From: Lytechinus variegatus
Lineage: Eukaryota > Echinodermata > Echinoidea > Temnopleuroida > Toxopneustidae
Length of the DNA: 64,000 nucleotides
Reading direction: 5' to 3'
Assembly (NCBI RefSeq): GCF_018143015.1
Contig: NC_054758.1
Coordinates: 5,131,501 to 5,195,500 of the forward strand
This document shows positions 34,489 through 44,830 of this stretch, piece by piece. The notes under the pieces are model-generated. The model was given only the letters and a program-made list of their open reading frames with translations. It made no database searches and was not told where the DNA came from. Position 1 is the first letter of the stretch; each line of letters begins with the position of its first letter. The position numbers and the translations under genes are program-made.

Positions 34489-35302
34489 AGATGGTTTCAT
34501 CAATCATCGTTTCGCAAAATTACAAAATAAGTTAATGAAACAAAATGAGGACTACGCCCTAAATCACAAGGAATACCGAATATTAGGAATATTATGGGCA
34601 TACAATAGCTCTATGAAATAACTTAGTTTTTTCAGCCTTAGACAGCCTGTTTTATGAAAGTGTTCGTAATGGAGTTGAACCGCATGAATATCCTAATGGC
34701 ATGATTTGATGGTATAGCGCGCAAAATCAAATAATCTTTTGAAAAAGAGCGATTGTTGTTTCCTTTATTAACCTTTTTAACCTGTGTCGGTAGGCGAAAC
34801 CAGGACTAAATCATTTGAGTGGATATTCACACAATTAAGCACTAACAATGGAAGCTTTTACAGATTCGGAATAATACAAATATTGTTTTTGTTTCTTTAC
34901 CAATAAAGGAAAGTTTTATTTGCTTATGAAGGCCTTAAGCGCCAATAATCCCGTTCTATAATATAATATGGGAAGTGATTGATTAGTTTGTTTTAGTGGT
35001 TTTGTGGCAAAACTTGTGGCTATTCATACAGTGAGGGAATAAGCGAAATTGGGGTATTTTCTGATTTCTGTAACTTTTTAACAAGTTCGAAGCTCTTTGA
35101 CCGTACAGCTGATTTCATTGCGGAACATGGTCAATGCAATCACACATAAAATGTGCCCTGTGATCAGGTGATGATCTTTGTGGCATGGGGTCCGTTGTAA
35201 AAAGAGTTGCAATTGATCCGATCAATTGCAACTATGGAAAGCCAGCAAAGTCAACATATAAAATGCATGTTTGTTCCAACATTTTTTTTTATTTTTTATA
35301 TA

Positions 35303-35697
35303 TGTACACTAACTTAGATACACACAGTACTCGATAAAAAACTGAGCATGACTGAATTCGTTGGTGTTACAATCAAGACTCCCTTTATTTCTACTAGTCA
35401 ACTATATATATTATACACTGTACATAACATGATATTCTCTGTGGGGCAGGATGATATTGATAAGGAAGTATAGACCGGATGGAGAGAACAAGGGTTGTTC
35501 ATGATGTGGTTAATAGGGTATGGTCAATGTTTACATAACAAGTCTGGAGGATGGAGACAGGGATGTAGGTGATCCTGTGAATGGAGGTATAACAGCAGTT
35601 GAGATAATGAAGCATGAGGGTGTAGATGAATAACATGATAGAATGACAGAATGAGAGGATGACTTGATGAAGAATGAAATGTGTGTGTATGAACACA
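35303..35697 (-). repeat. 3' LTR of the gypsy element
   Basis: 395 bases in the same orientation as the other LTR. A purine tract (about 35700-35712 on the minus strand) precedes it. The target-site duplication could not be fixed because both flanks are runs of A and T. Confidence 0.9.
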
Positions 35698-36619
35698 ATA
35701 TCCCTCCCTTGTTTGGAATGAAACTTGTATCATGGTTGTATCATCATAAGATCCTCACTATGCGATCACTGGATCTCAGTTCACAAAAGTATAAACTCAT
35801 AATCATAATCATCATTATCATAAATGAATCTTACTTTAACATGTATATTTCATAAATGAATTTCTGCTTGTTAGATTCTTGCAGCTATCAAAATTTCAAA
35901 CATGCAAACATGCATATCTAGCATTTGCCAATCTACTTGAATAAATAACATGAAAACTTTTATTGGTTTAATTTTCTTAAGTTCTGTATTGTAACTTTTG
36001 GGTTTCAAAAGTAATTTGTTAATACAACGATTTAGCTCAACAAATTTTACCTTTCTTTTTTCCTTTTTTTTTTTTTTACAAAGCAATATACATATCGAAC
36101 ATAAAACCTGGGGGTCAACTTTATGAAATAAAGCCTCTCATCCAGCGTATCATAGAAAACCATTACCATAATATAAACAAAACATCAAAAGATCTACTAA
36201 TACACAAATTTCCAAGAAATATGAGGATAGATTAGAAAAAGTACATCAGGATGTAGAAAGATAGGAAAACAAACTGAATAACTGATCAAAATAACTTTTT
36301 GTACAAATAGGTGATATGAGCAGAAGCGGAAAGATAGAGAAAATCGAAAGAGGACTGAATCTGAAAGATAAAAGATTCGAAAATCACATGGAGAAACAAA
36401 TAGAAACTTATTCACATATAAACATCCATGGTAAACAAAACTGTAGGTTTTAAGTTCAATCGAGTTCTGAAAATATTGAGAGTCTGAGAGTTCGAGTTCA
36501 GTCTTTGATATAAAGATCCAAATGTGTAATTGCAAATTGTTGAACTGTTCAATGTAATGTGCGAATGAAATTAGAGTTATTGAAGTTTTGTTTACTCACG
36601 ATAGATAGCAGTTTGTATT

Positions 36620-39600
36620 TCAAACTAGGGGGTTCCCTCTGTCATAGTAATTAAGACGACTGGGTTCCCTTCGCTCTCTCGTTGACCGGCGGGGTGCGGT
36701 TGAAGAGCTGTTGTCGTTAAGATGCGGTTGAGGAGGCACGTAATCATCCTCGATGTCGCTACCGACGTCGTTATCGCGTAGATGTTCGTCGTGTCCATGG
36801 TAGCGCTTCACTTTAGACAAGTGCCGCATCGTTGATTGATTATTCCGGGTGATTTCGACACAATTTCCTTTAATTTTGACAACTTTCCACGGTTGTGGAT
36901 CATATCTTGGGGCCATTTTGTTAGGCCTGGGCCTTAGTATAATCACCTGATCTCCTATGTTAATTGCTGATGTATTCCTCTTAGACTCAGCTTTATCAGC
37001 AACACTCATTTTGTTTTTGTAGGCAGAATCAGACTTTCTAGCTTTTCTGAACTCCTTGCTCATTTTCGATTTCGACACCGATGGCATTTTGGTGCGAAAT
37101 TCGCGATTACACAGAAGGCGAGCTGGGGTCGCTTTTGTAGCGGCATGTGGGGTGGTTCGATATACAAGTAGAAATGACTGTAAGGCTTCGTTCAATTCTC
37201 TTCCTTCTTGTCGAGCTCGTCGGAGAGCACGAAGAACCGTCGCATTAAATCGCTCTACTGTCGCGTTCGCTTGCGGATGGTACGGTGCCACGCGTCGATG
37301 TTCGATACCGTTGTCGCGCAAGTATTCTTTGAATTCCGCGGACACGAACTGCGGACCATTGTCACTAACGATGGTGTTGGGGATACCATGAGTAGCGAAA
37401 ATGCGTCGTAGGCGGGTAATGATGGATCCGGTTGTCGTCGAAGTGATGATATCTACCTCAGGCCATCTGGAGGCGTTGTCGACGACCACCAAGAGAGATT
37501 TTCCGTTCGGAAGCGGACCACACAAATCGATGTGTAAAGTATGCCATGGCTGTTTTGGCATTTCTGTAGGGCATATTGTCTCTTTTCTCGGCGGAGCTGA
37601 TTCAACTTGACAAGCGGGGCAATGTCGGACCGCGTTTTCTGCGTCGTCATCGATGTGGGGCCACCACACCTTTGTTCGGAGTGCTTGTTTCAATCGCACT
37701 ATGCCTTGGTGAGCCTCGTGTGCGATATTCATTGTGCGTTGTCGAAGCGATCGCGGTATGACTACACGGTGGTCACGTAAAAGTACACCACGTTTCACTG
37801 AGAGCTCATGTCTCACTTTGTAGAAGGTCGACATCATGTCGTCTTTCGACCAAGAGTTCGAACGAATGCTTGCCATAACGCGTTGAAGTTCAGTATCGTT
37901 GGATGTCGCGTTTGCGATCTCGCTACGAGTCATTGCCCGGGGTACTGCATATGACAAAATAGCGTCAATGTAATCCTCTGCGATGTCACGTTCACGATTA
38001 GGTGCATTGACCACGGGGAGTCGAGACAACGGGTCAGCAGGATTACCTTTTCCTGGTATATGCTTGATTCGGTATTTGTAGGGCTGCATACGAAGAACCC
38101 ATCTTTCCACTCTAGCAGGCGGCTTGCCTGTCGGGGAGTACATGAACTGGAGCGGTTTGTGGTCGGTTAGGAGATCGAACTCGGTGCCGATGAGGTACAT
38201 GTGAAATCGCTCACAACCCCATACAACTGCCAACGCTTCCTTTTCTGTCTGGCTGTATCTACGCTCTACATCTGAGAGGGTGCGGCTGGCATAGGCTACT
38301 GGGCGTGTGATACCATTGACTGTCTGCGTCAAGATGGCACCCAGCCCTACTGGGCTGGCGTCGACACGTAGTTGGGTATCCGCTCCGGTGACAAAGTGTG
38401 CGATTACCTTGTCGCTAGTGAGAGCATTGCGAAGTTCGTCGAATGATCGCTGATGTCGTTTCTCCCACTTCCATGGTGTATCTCCACGAGTGAGCTCGCG
38501 AAGTGGTTCTGCGATAGAAGCAAGATTTTCAATCAAACGAGCACAATAGTTGACCAATCCTAAGAATGAACGAACTTCATGTACATTCGATGGCGTCTTC
38601 GCTTGCCTAATCGCGTTCACTTTCGCATCTTCGGCTGAGACTCCGTCTCGTGAAATTTTGAACCCGAAGAATGTCAAACTTGGCGTGCGAAATACACACT
38701 TCTCAGCATTCAATGTGAGATTCTTTTCTTGCAGACGCTTGATTACTGCGTGAAGGCGGTGGTCGTGCTCCTTGTCGTCCTTTCCAAAGACGATGATGTC
38801 GTCAGAAATATTCCTCACTCCCTCCAATCCACTGAGGGCTTGTTGAATGGCATACTGATATATCTCGGATGCTGAAGACAATCCAAATATCAGACGTTTG
38901 TATCTCATCAATCCTTTATGTGTAACAAAGGTGGTGATATCTCGAGACTCGTCGTCGAGTTCGACCTGGTGATACCCCCACTTCAGGTCTAGCTTGCTGA
39001 AGACTGCTGCTCCATTGAGGGCTTCTAGAGTTTCTTCTAGAGTAGGAATGGGGTGCCTTTCTCGCACTACTGCTGTGTTTGCTCGTCGCATATCAACGCA
39101 CACACGTACTTCTCCGTTGCTCTTGGGGACGACGACGAGCGGGCTCGCCCATGATGTCGGGCCTGAAATCGGTTCTATTATGTCCTTGTCAAGAAGCTCT
39201 TCGATCTTTCCTTCGACCTTTTTCCTGAGGTGAAAAGGAATGCGCCTTGGAGGCTGGGCTACTGGTTTCACTTCGTGGTCGACGTGGACATGGACCTGGT
39301 AATCGACTAGCTTACCAAATCCGTTGAATACTGCAGGATATTTAGTGATAATATCTTGCCTGTAAGTGTCCCGTGTTGGAGTCTGGCTCTCGATATTATT
39401 CAAATCAGGGTGTATTGTCAGGAGCCCGAGAGTGATTGATGTCTCTCGACTAAGTAGACAGCCACCGTTGCCATCGACGATGACGATCTTTGCATGTGTC
39501 GATTTCTTTGTGGCCACCGATGTCATCTTGCTCGTGAACTCTCCGAGAACAGGGAGCTGTTGCTTGGAGCCATATCCGAAAATTTTCCTGTGACTGGGGG

Positions 39601-40657
39601 TAAAGTTGGTAAACCGAAGTCGGCGATCTCGGCCTCTCATCCAGTCCCAAACCGTGCCGTCGACGATATTGACAGAAGCTCCAGAGTCAATGATCATGGG
39701 TACATTGTGTCCTCCAATATCTATATCCGTGCGAGTAAGAACAGTTTTCGCTGTGTGAACCTCAAAATTACATTCCTCGTCAGTGAGGTGATCATTTGGT
39801 CCCTCTGAATGACGATCCTCGTCGTTAACAGTATGAACAGGGGTGCTGCGAGTGCGAGGTTGACGAAACTTAGAACTTCGACATACCCGTCCAAAATGTC
39901 CTACTTTCCTGCACTTGTTACACGTTTGCCCTCTGGCTGGACAATCAGAGTCCCTTGATCTGTGTCCTGTTCTGCCACAGTTTCCACAGAGTTCACCTCC
40001 CGACGACGTTCTCGGCGGTGGCGGTCCACGCGGTGGTCCACGTGGTCGACGCTCACCACGAGATTGTCCCGGATTTGCAGTCACTTTTGATGCGTATTCA
40101 TGGGCCGATTTCCCCTCCATCTCATCAGCTTGGCTGGCAGCTGCTTCGCTCGCTCGGGCGATGTCGAGAAGGGTTGTCAATGTCAAATCTCGTTCTCTTA
40201 ACAGTCGTCGTCGAAGACTTGACGACGCACACTTGTCCACAAATTGATCTCGGACATGCTCATCCCGGTTGTCGAAATTACATGATGAGGCGAGGCCTTT
40301 CAGGCGGGTACAAAAATCATCTACCGATTCATCTTGTCCTTGTTTGGCCTGCCGAAACAGATGTCTTTCAAACGCAATGTTGGCTGCTGGAGCGAAGTAG
40401 CTGGTGAGGGCAGCGAGAGCAACATCGTATTCATTCTGCTCGTCAGTTGGGCTGCCGACTGTTAAAGTGTCAAAAAGTTCCTGGACGTCTGGTCCTGCGA
40501 TATGTAAAAGAAGAGATTTCTTCTGTGCAGCCTGTGTGATGCCTGCTGCTCCTATGTAATAGGAAAAACTCCTCATCCATTTTGACCAAGCGGATGACGA
40601 CCTCGATGATGACATCGAGAAAGGATGGGGCGGAGGGACATCGAGACGCTGAGCCAT
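36620..40657 (-). CDS. gag-pol polyprotein of the LTR element
   Basis: A single uninterrupted frame of 1345 residues. Approximate layout: gag 1-220, two CCHC zinc knuckles 224-260, aspartic protease about 310-410, reverse transcriptase about 460-660, RNase H about 760-880, integrase zinc-binding and catalytic domains about 990-1200, then a chromatin-binding-type basic tail. Gag and pol share one frame, so no frameshift is needed. Open plus-strand frames over the same interval are antisense shadows. Confidence 0.95.
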   Translation of the reverse strand: MAQRLDVPPPHPFSMSSSRSSSAWSKWMRSFSYYIGAAGITQAAQKKSLLLHIAGPDVQELFDTLTVGSPTDEQNEYDVALAALTSYFAPAANIAFERHLFRQAKQGQDESVDDFCTRLKGLASSCNFDNRDEHVRDQFVDKCASSSLRRRLLRERDLTLTTLLDIARASEAAASQADEMEGKSAHEYASKVTANPGQSRGERRPRGPPRGPPPPRTSSGGELCGNCGRTGHRSRDSDCPARGQTCNKCRKVGHFGRVCRSSKFRQPRTRSTPVHTVNDEDRHSEGPNDHLTDEECNFEVHTAKTVLTRTDIDIGGHNVPMIIDSGASVNIVDGTVWDWMRGRDRRLRFTNFTPSHRKIFGYGSKQQLPVLGEFTSKMTSVATKKSTHAKIVIVDGNGGCLLSRETSITLGLLTIHPDLNNIESQTPTRDTYRQDIITKYPAVFNGFGKLVDYQVHVHVDHEVKPVAQPPRRIPFHLRKKVEGKIEELLDKDIIEPISGPTSWASPLVVVPKSNGEVRVCVDMRRANTAVVRERHPIPTLEETLEALNGAAVFSKLDLKWGYHQVELDDESRDITTFVTHKGLMRYKRLIFGLSSASEIYQYAIQQALSGLEGVRNISDDIIVFGKDDKEHDHRLHAVIKRLQEKNLTLNAEKCVFRTPSLTFFGFKISRDGVSAEDAKVNAIRQAKTPSNVHEVRSFLGLVNYCARLIENLASIAEPLRELTRGDTPWKWEKRHQRSFDELRNALTSDKVIAHFVTGADTQLRVDASPVGLGAILTQTVNGITRPVAYASRTLSDVERRYSQTEKEALAVVWGCERFHMYLIGTEFDLLTDHKPLQFMYSPTGKPPARVERWVLRMQPYKYRIKHIPGKGNPADPLSRLPVVNAPNRERDIAEDYIDAILSYAVPRAMTRSEIANATSNDTELQRVMASIRSNSWSKDDMMSTFYKVRHELSVKRGVLLRDHRVVIPRSLRQRTMNIAHEAHQGIVRLKQALRTKVWWPHIDDDAENAVRHCPACQVESAPPRKETICPTEMPKQPWHTLHIDLCGPLPNGKSLLVVVDNASRWPEVDIITSTTTGSIITRLRRIFATHGIPNTIVSDNGPQFVSAEFKEYLRDNGIEHRRVAPYHPQANATVERFNATVLRALRRARQEGRELNEALQSFLLVYRTTPHAATKATPARLLCNREFRTKMPSVSKSKMSKEFRKARKSDSAYKNKMSVADKAESKRNTSAINIGDQVIILRPRPNKMAPRYDPQPWKVVKIKGNCVEITRNNQSTMRHLSKVKRYHGHDEHLRDNDVGSDIEDDYVPPQPHLNDNSSSTAPRRSTRERREPSRLNYYDRGNPLV

Positions 40658-40687
40658 GTCTGCTGCTGGTTCGAAAAAGAAACTTCA

Positions 40688-40698
40688 CCTCGTCGCCA
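40688..40698 (-). other. Primer-binding-like site of the gypsy element
   Basis: TGGCGACGAGG on the minus strand, beginning with the TGG expected from pairing to a tRNA CCA end. It lies 12 bases from the LTR edge as I drew it. Confidence 0.6.
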
Positions 40699-40710
40699 AT
40701 TTTGTATATG

Positions 40711-41106
40711 TGTAGTCTAACTTAGATACACACAGTACTCGATAAATAACTGAGCATGACTGAATTCGTTGGTGTTACAATCAAGACTCCCTTTATTTCT
40801 ACTAGTCAACTATATATATTATACACTGTACATAACATGATATTCTCTGTGGGGCAGGATGATATTGATAAGGAAGTATAAACCAGATGGAGAGAACAAG
40901 GGGTTGTTCATGATGTGGTTAATAGGGTATGGTCAATGTTTACATAACAAGTCTGGAGGATGGAGACAGGGATGTAGGTGATCCTGTGAATGGAGGTATA
41001 ACAGCAGTTGAGATAATGAAGCATGAGGGTGTAGATGAATAACATGATAGAATGACAGAATGAGAGGATGACTTGATGAAGAATGAAATGTGTGTGTATG
41101 AACACA
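40711..41106 (-). repeat. 5' LTR of the gypsy element
   Basis: 396 bases, nearly identical to 35303-35697; on the minus strand it starts TGTGTTCATAC and ends at a TACA. Confidence 0.9.
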
Positions 41107-42229
41107 ATATTTTTTTTTTTAGATATGATGTATATCTATAAATTCATCGATTTCTTGACAATATGGTGTGTTCTCCTTTCTTTACAAAAGACATATTGCA
41201 AATTTCCTGTAGAAAAAATTATGAAACTGATGGATTTCCATAGAGTTACGATTGATCGGATCAATCGTAACTCTTTGTAAGACGGGTCCCTGGTCAATAT
41301 TTTATATAGGCCTTAAAAAAGTTGCTTTTTTGTGCCAATGAATGTATTGTAAAATTTAGGTATCTTTCTCAGAAAAATATCAACGCATTTAATTGTGTTT
41401 ATATGTTTCTTTTATTCTATTTTTTATTTTTTTATTTTATTTATTTATTTTTTTATTCAATTAATTTTATTATATTCTATTTTATATGTAGAAGCTAGAT
41501 TATTGCAGAGTGTGTGGTTGTACAGTAAAAAAAGTCTACCACTAATTTGAATTTCATCCAATTTGAAGCGTCATTTAAGACTGACCATTGATTTTTCAAA
41601 ACTATTTTTGCGGGGGGGGGGTGTTCCATTGAAGATGCAATATTTAATAGAAATGTGTAATTTATACCATAACTTCATTGATATGTATATGGCAATTATG
41701 TAAGGGCTATTAGTTCTTATGTTGAGTATACCCTACATAAGAACTGAATGAATAAACAAAGTAAAACATGTAAAAAGAAGATGGAACCATTTTGTTATCA
41801 AAGGAAACGGAAATATCCCTTTTAATTTGACTCCAGAATTAATTACACGTACTTTGCAAACTAAACTGGAAGCAGATGGATGGCGAGTATCCCAAACGGA
41901 CCGAGTCAGAGGAACAATAAAACGAAGACAGAAAACAGGAAGTTTTTGACATTTGGACGTAAATCGAACAAAAGAACCGACTCATGATTGTGATCACGGT
42001 GATGACCAAAGGCAGTCTTGCTAAGTACGCCCCGAGTCTAATGAGGACAGACTCTTTATCAGAAACACGTTTAATTAATTATGATGACAGAAAGAGACAT
42101 ATGATTGATGTATGTATTCTTATTTCGCTCTTTCCCAGACGAGTTCGTCTTCCTAATTTCTTTTATTTCTTAGCTACCTCCCAATGTAGGCCCAACTTGT
42201 TTCCATTTGTTGCATCTGCTGCAACTAAA

Positions 42230-42525
42230 ATAGTAGTAGTGGTGGTGATGATGATGATTTTGATCGTGGTGGTGATCGGGGTAGTGGTTATGCTAGTGGT
42301 GGTGATGATGTGTGATGTTGGTAGTGGTGGTGTTGATCGTGGCAGTGGTGATGATGGTGGTGGTCGTTATGGTAATGGTGGTGGTGGTGATGGTGGTGAG
42401 GATGATGGTGTTGATCGTGCTGCTGCTGGTGATGATGGTGGTCGTAATTGTGGCATTGGTGGTGGTGGTGATTGTGGTGGTGGTGATGGTGATGATATGA
42501 TGATGATGGTGGCGATGGTGATAGA
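42230..42525. repeat. (GGTGAT)n-like simple repeat
   Basis: Impure GGT/GAT array about 290 bases long. Confidence 0.88.
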
Positions 42526-42983
42526 AGTTCCTGTGTTGGTGGTTTATCCATGAATAGGCCTAATATCTCCATGGTTTATCTAAATTTAATTTATAAACGC
42601 ATTAACAAATCAACATTGAATACAATATGTCGAGAAGTGGAGAATGGAGACGTCCTATCAACCATGTTCACCAATCATCATGCTTTCTAACAAAGAAAAT
42701 TGAATCAAAATGTTTTCCACACTTTAAAAAAAGGAAGCGGAATAATATCTTTTTAATATTGTTATCAGTCGTTAATTACTCCCTTATCAGCCACGTTTGG
42801 CGGGTTATTAACCTCATGTATCATCAAAACTCCTCATTATTGCCAAGTTTCTATGATCATGGTGATACTTTTAGTTTCGTTGTACTGCCTGGGACATCTG
42901 TGCTTTCTTTCTTTCAAAATATCGCAGATGTCACTTAACGTTTATCATGATCGAAGGAATCCTATAAACTTCTAAATGAATTG

Positions 42984-43426
42984 GATTTATTTAAAAGTTT
43001 TGTGAAGAAACAAAAGGAAATTGAGCATCACCTAGCCAAGAAAAGAAACAAACTCACTGTACACTTTAAGAAGTGGCGATTTGATATATGATTTTTATTT
43101 TAGATACAGGTAGTTCCCCCTTTTCCATTCTTTTTGTTTTTGTATCTTAAATTGAGACTTGTACAATGCACAGAGTAATATGCTACAATTGATTATACAT
43201 GTAAATTTATCTCGATGTGTATTCCCTTTAGAGTAACCTGTATCGTCCAATGTTTTATTTTGATTTATGTCACCCTTTTTATTTTTTTTTCCATTTATTT
43301 TTTTATTTCATCTTTGTTTTGTGATTTTACTGCTTTTGAACTGTTTCAAATCATTTCAATTACCTGTAAATATTGTGATTATATGTGATTTTGAATACCA
43401 ATAAAACACATAATTAAAAAAAAAAA
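42984..43426 (+). mobile_element. Retroposed poly(A) fragment with 18-bp target duplication
   Basis: AAACTTCTAAATGAATTG occurs at 42966-42983 and again at 43427-43444. Between them lies a 443-base segment ending in AATAAA (43400-43405) and a run of A. The first 36 codons are open and end in TGA at 43091 (L-D-L-F-K-S-F-V-K-K-Q-K-E then KKRNKLTVHFKKWRFDI), followed by a 3'-UTR-like tail. This is a 5'-truncated LINE 3' end or a processed pseudogene; I cannot tell which. Confidence 0.75.
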
Positions 43427-43993
43427 AAACTTCTAAATGAATTGACAAACAAGTTATGGATTAGATTCAACGCCGTCTTAAATTGCCAACCTGCCATCGT
43501 GGCGCTATGATGTCTTAAAAAAAATAAAAAGATGGGATTTCTTAAAGCATCACCAGTGTTCCGGAAAGCTGAAGTTAATTATGAGTCCGTAAACAGTTAG
43601 ACACAAAGACCAACTTCTGTAATTAGACCATTAAATAGGACAGTATTCTTTCAATGCGAGGGGGTTCAGTGAGAGGAAATGGGGGCAAAGAATGCAACCA
43701 GGGGAGTAGAAGAATACGACAGGGGGTAGTGCAACGACCCCTTGAAAACTATTCAATATCCCCCTCTCTTTTCAATATCCCCTCTCTAGATGTTTGGAGA
43801 ACAAGAGGAGTCAGGCAAGAAGAATGGAAGCCATGCGGGGAGATGAAAATAGTACCTTAATGATTTAAATGATTAATTGGTTAAGGAGAGGGGTAAATTG
43901 AGATAATGGGGATAATGAGCTGAGTTGGTGTTTGGTGGCGATGGTGAAACTTATGTATTCCTAAGTCCGGCTTAACTTGTCAGTTGTCTATGT

Positions 43994-44213
43994 CACTCTG
44001 AAAACAAATCAGTCAAAAATGACTGGTTAATAGGGTCAGCTGGGAGCAACTGTTATTCTAGTCATATTTGACTATTTTCTAGTCATATTTTACTAGAAAA
44101 GAGTTATTTCTGACTAGAATATATGTCAGAAATGTGAATATCAGTGATTGCCATATCAGTTGCTCCCAGCTGACTACGGGTCTAGTCAATTTGACTGATT
44201 TGTTTAAAGAGTG
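43994..44213. repeat. Fold-back MITE with CACTCTG ends
   Basis: 220 bases; CACTCTGAAAACAAATCAGT mirrored by ACTGATTTGTTTAAAGAGTG, and GTCAGCTGGGAGCAACTG mirrored by CAGTTGCTCCCAGCTGAC. Inside are repeated CTAGTCATATTT units. Confidence 0.78.
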
Positions 44214-44377
44214 TATGTCTTTGTTAAAATTATCAAATATCAAATCTTATGTCCTCATTCTTTTACTTTCAATGCTGGTTATGAAAGAAGAAAAATAATT
44301 TCAGTGTACTAATAATTGTAACATTTTTTTGAGTTGACCAGATTTGAATTAAACACGAGTTCAGAATACTACAAAAA

Positions 44378-44529
44378 CACTGAGTAAAGTTTTACCCAAT
44401 ATTGGGTAGAAAGGGAACATGCATGTTTGCTGGGTATTTTTTTTTACTCAATATGGGACTATTATAACGCAACATTTTACCCATGTTCCCATTTCAGTCC
44501 AATACTGGGTAAATATTTGTTTTAGAGTG
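44378..44529. repeat. MITE with CACTCTAAAAAC-type ends
   Basis: 152 bases of the same kind as 19301: TTTTACCCAATATTGGGTA inside and TTTTAGAGTGA at the right end. Confidence 0.68.
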
Positions 44530-44554
44530 AATACAAACGATTGTTTAATCGGAG

Positions 44555-44830
44555 ATAATCATGATAATGGTGACGGTCGTCATGATGGTGATGTTGGTGA
44601 TGGTTTTTGCGCAGGTGATAGCTGCAATCATCAAGATGGTGATGCTGATAGAATGGTGTAACGGAGCGAAATGATGCTGGGTGACGGTGGTGGTTAAAAC
44701 ATGGTAACTGCCATGATGGTAGTCATGGTAGCGGGTGTGGTGGGGATGCTAATGACGACGACGACGATGACCGTGATATTTGGAGTGGGAATGGTTATAT
44801 ACTGTGATGGTGATGGTGGAAATTATAGTA
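44555..44830. repeat. GAT/GGT-rich simple repeat
   Basis: Looser array of GATGGTGATG and GACGAC units. Confidence 0.65.

Larger units (their letters stand above)
22617..35186. other. Intergenic or upstream intron, repeat-rich
   Basis: Could include upstream exons of the unknown gene at 21.6-22.6 kb, but none could be identified. Otherwise it holds the repeats listed. The stretches 30000-32200 and 33000-34000 are AT-rich with nothing recognised; CAGAGGGCG-type motifs near 22940, 29645 and 30480 look like small scattered repeats. Confidence 0.5.
35303..41106 (-). mobile_element. Ty3/gypsy LTR retrotransposon (looks whole)
   Basis: A 5.8-kb element bounded by two LTRs of about 395 bases in the same orientation. 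The LTRs differ at only about six positions by eye (near 98-99% identity), so the insertion is recent. One long gag-pol frame fills the interior, a primer-binding-like site starts 12 bases inside the 5' LTR, and a purine-rich tract lies beside the 3' LTR. The protein order (gag, protease, RT, RNase H, integrase) marks the Ty3/gypsy group; the single fused frame and the TGGCGACGAGG priming site resemble the mag/SURL lineage known from sea urchins (inference). It looks whole; I see no break in the long frame. It inserted into an older MITE whose halves flank it (35187-41290). Confidence 0.93.
35187..41290. repeat. MITE family C copy split by the gypsy element
   Basis: The left piece (35187-35300) has GGGGTCCG...AGAGTTGC...GATCCGATCAATTGC; the right piece (41107-41290) ends GATCGGATCAATCGTAACTC...AAGACGGGTCCC. 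Together they make one palindromic copy of about 300 bases interrupted by the LTR element, so the MITE is older. Confidence 0.75.

Noticed and set aside
37056-40407. Plus-strand frames across the LTR element
   Set aside because: They are antisense shadows of the gag-pol frame.
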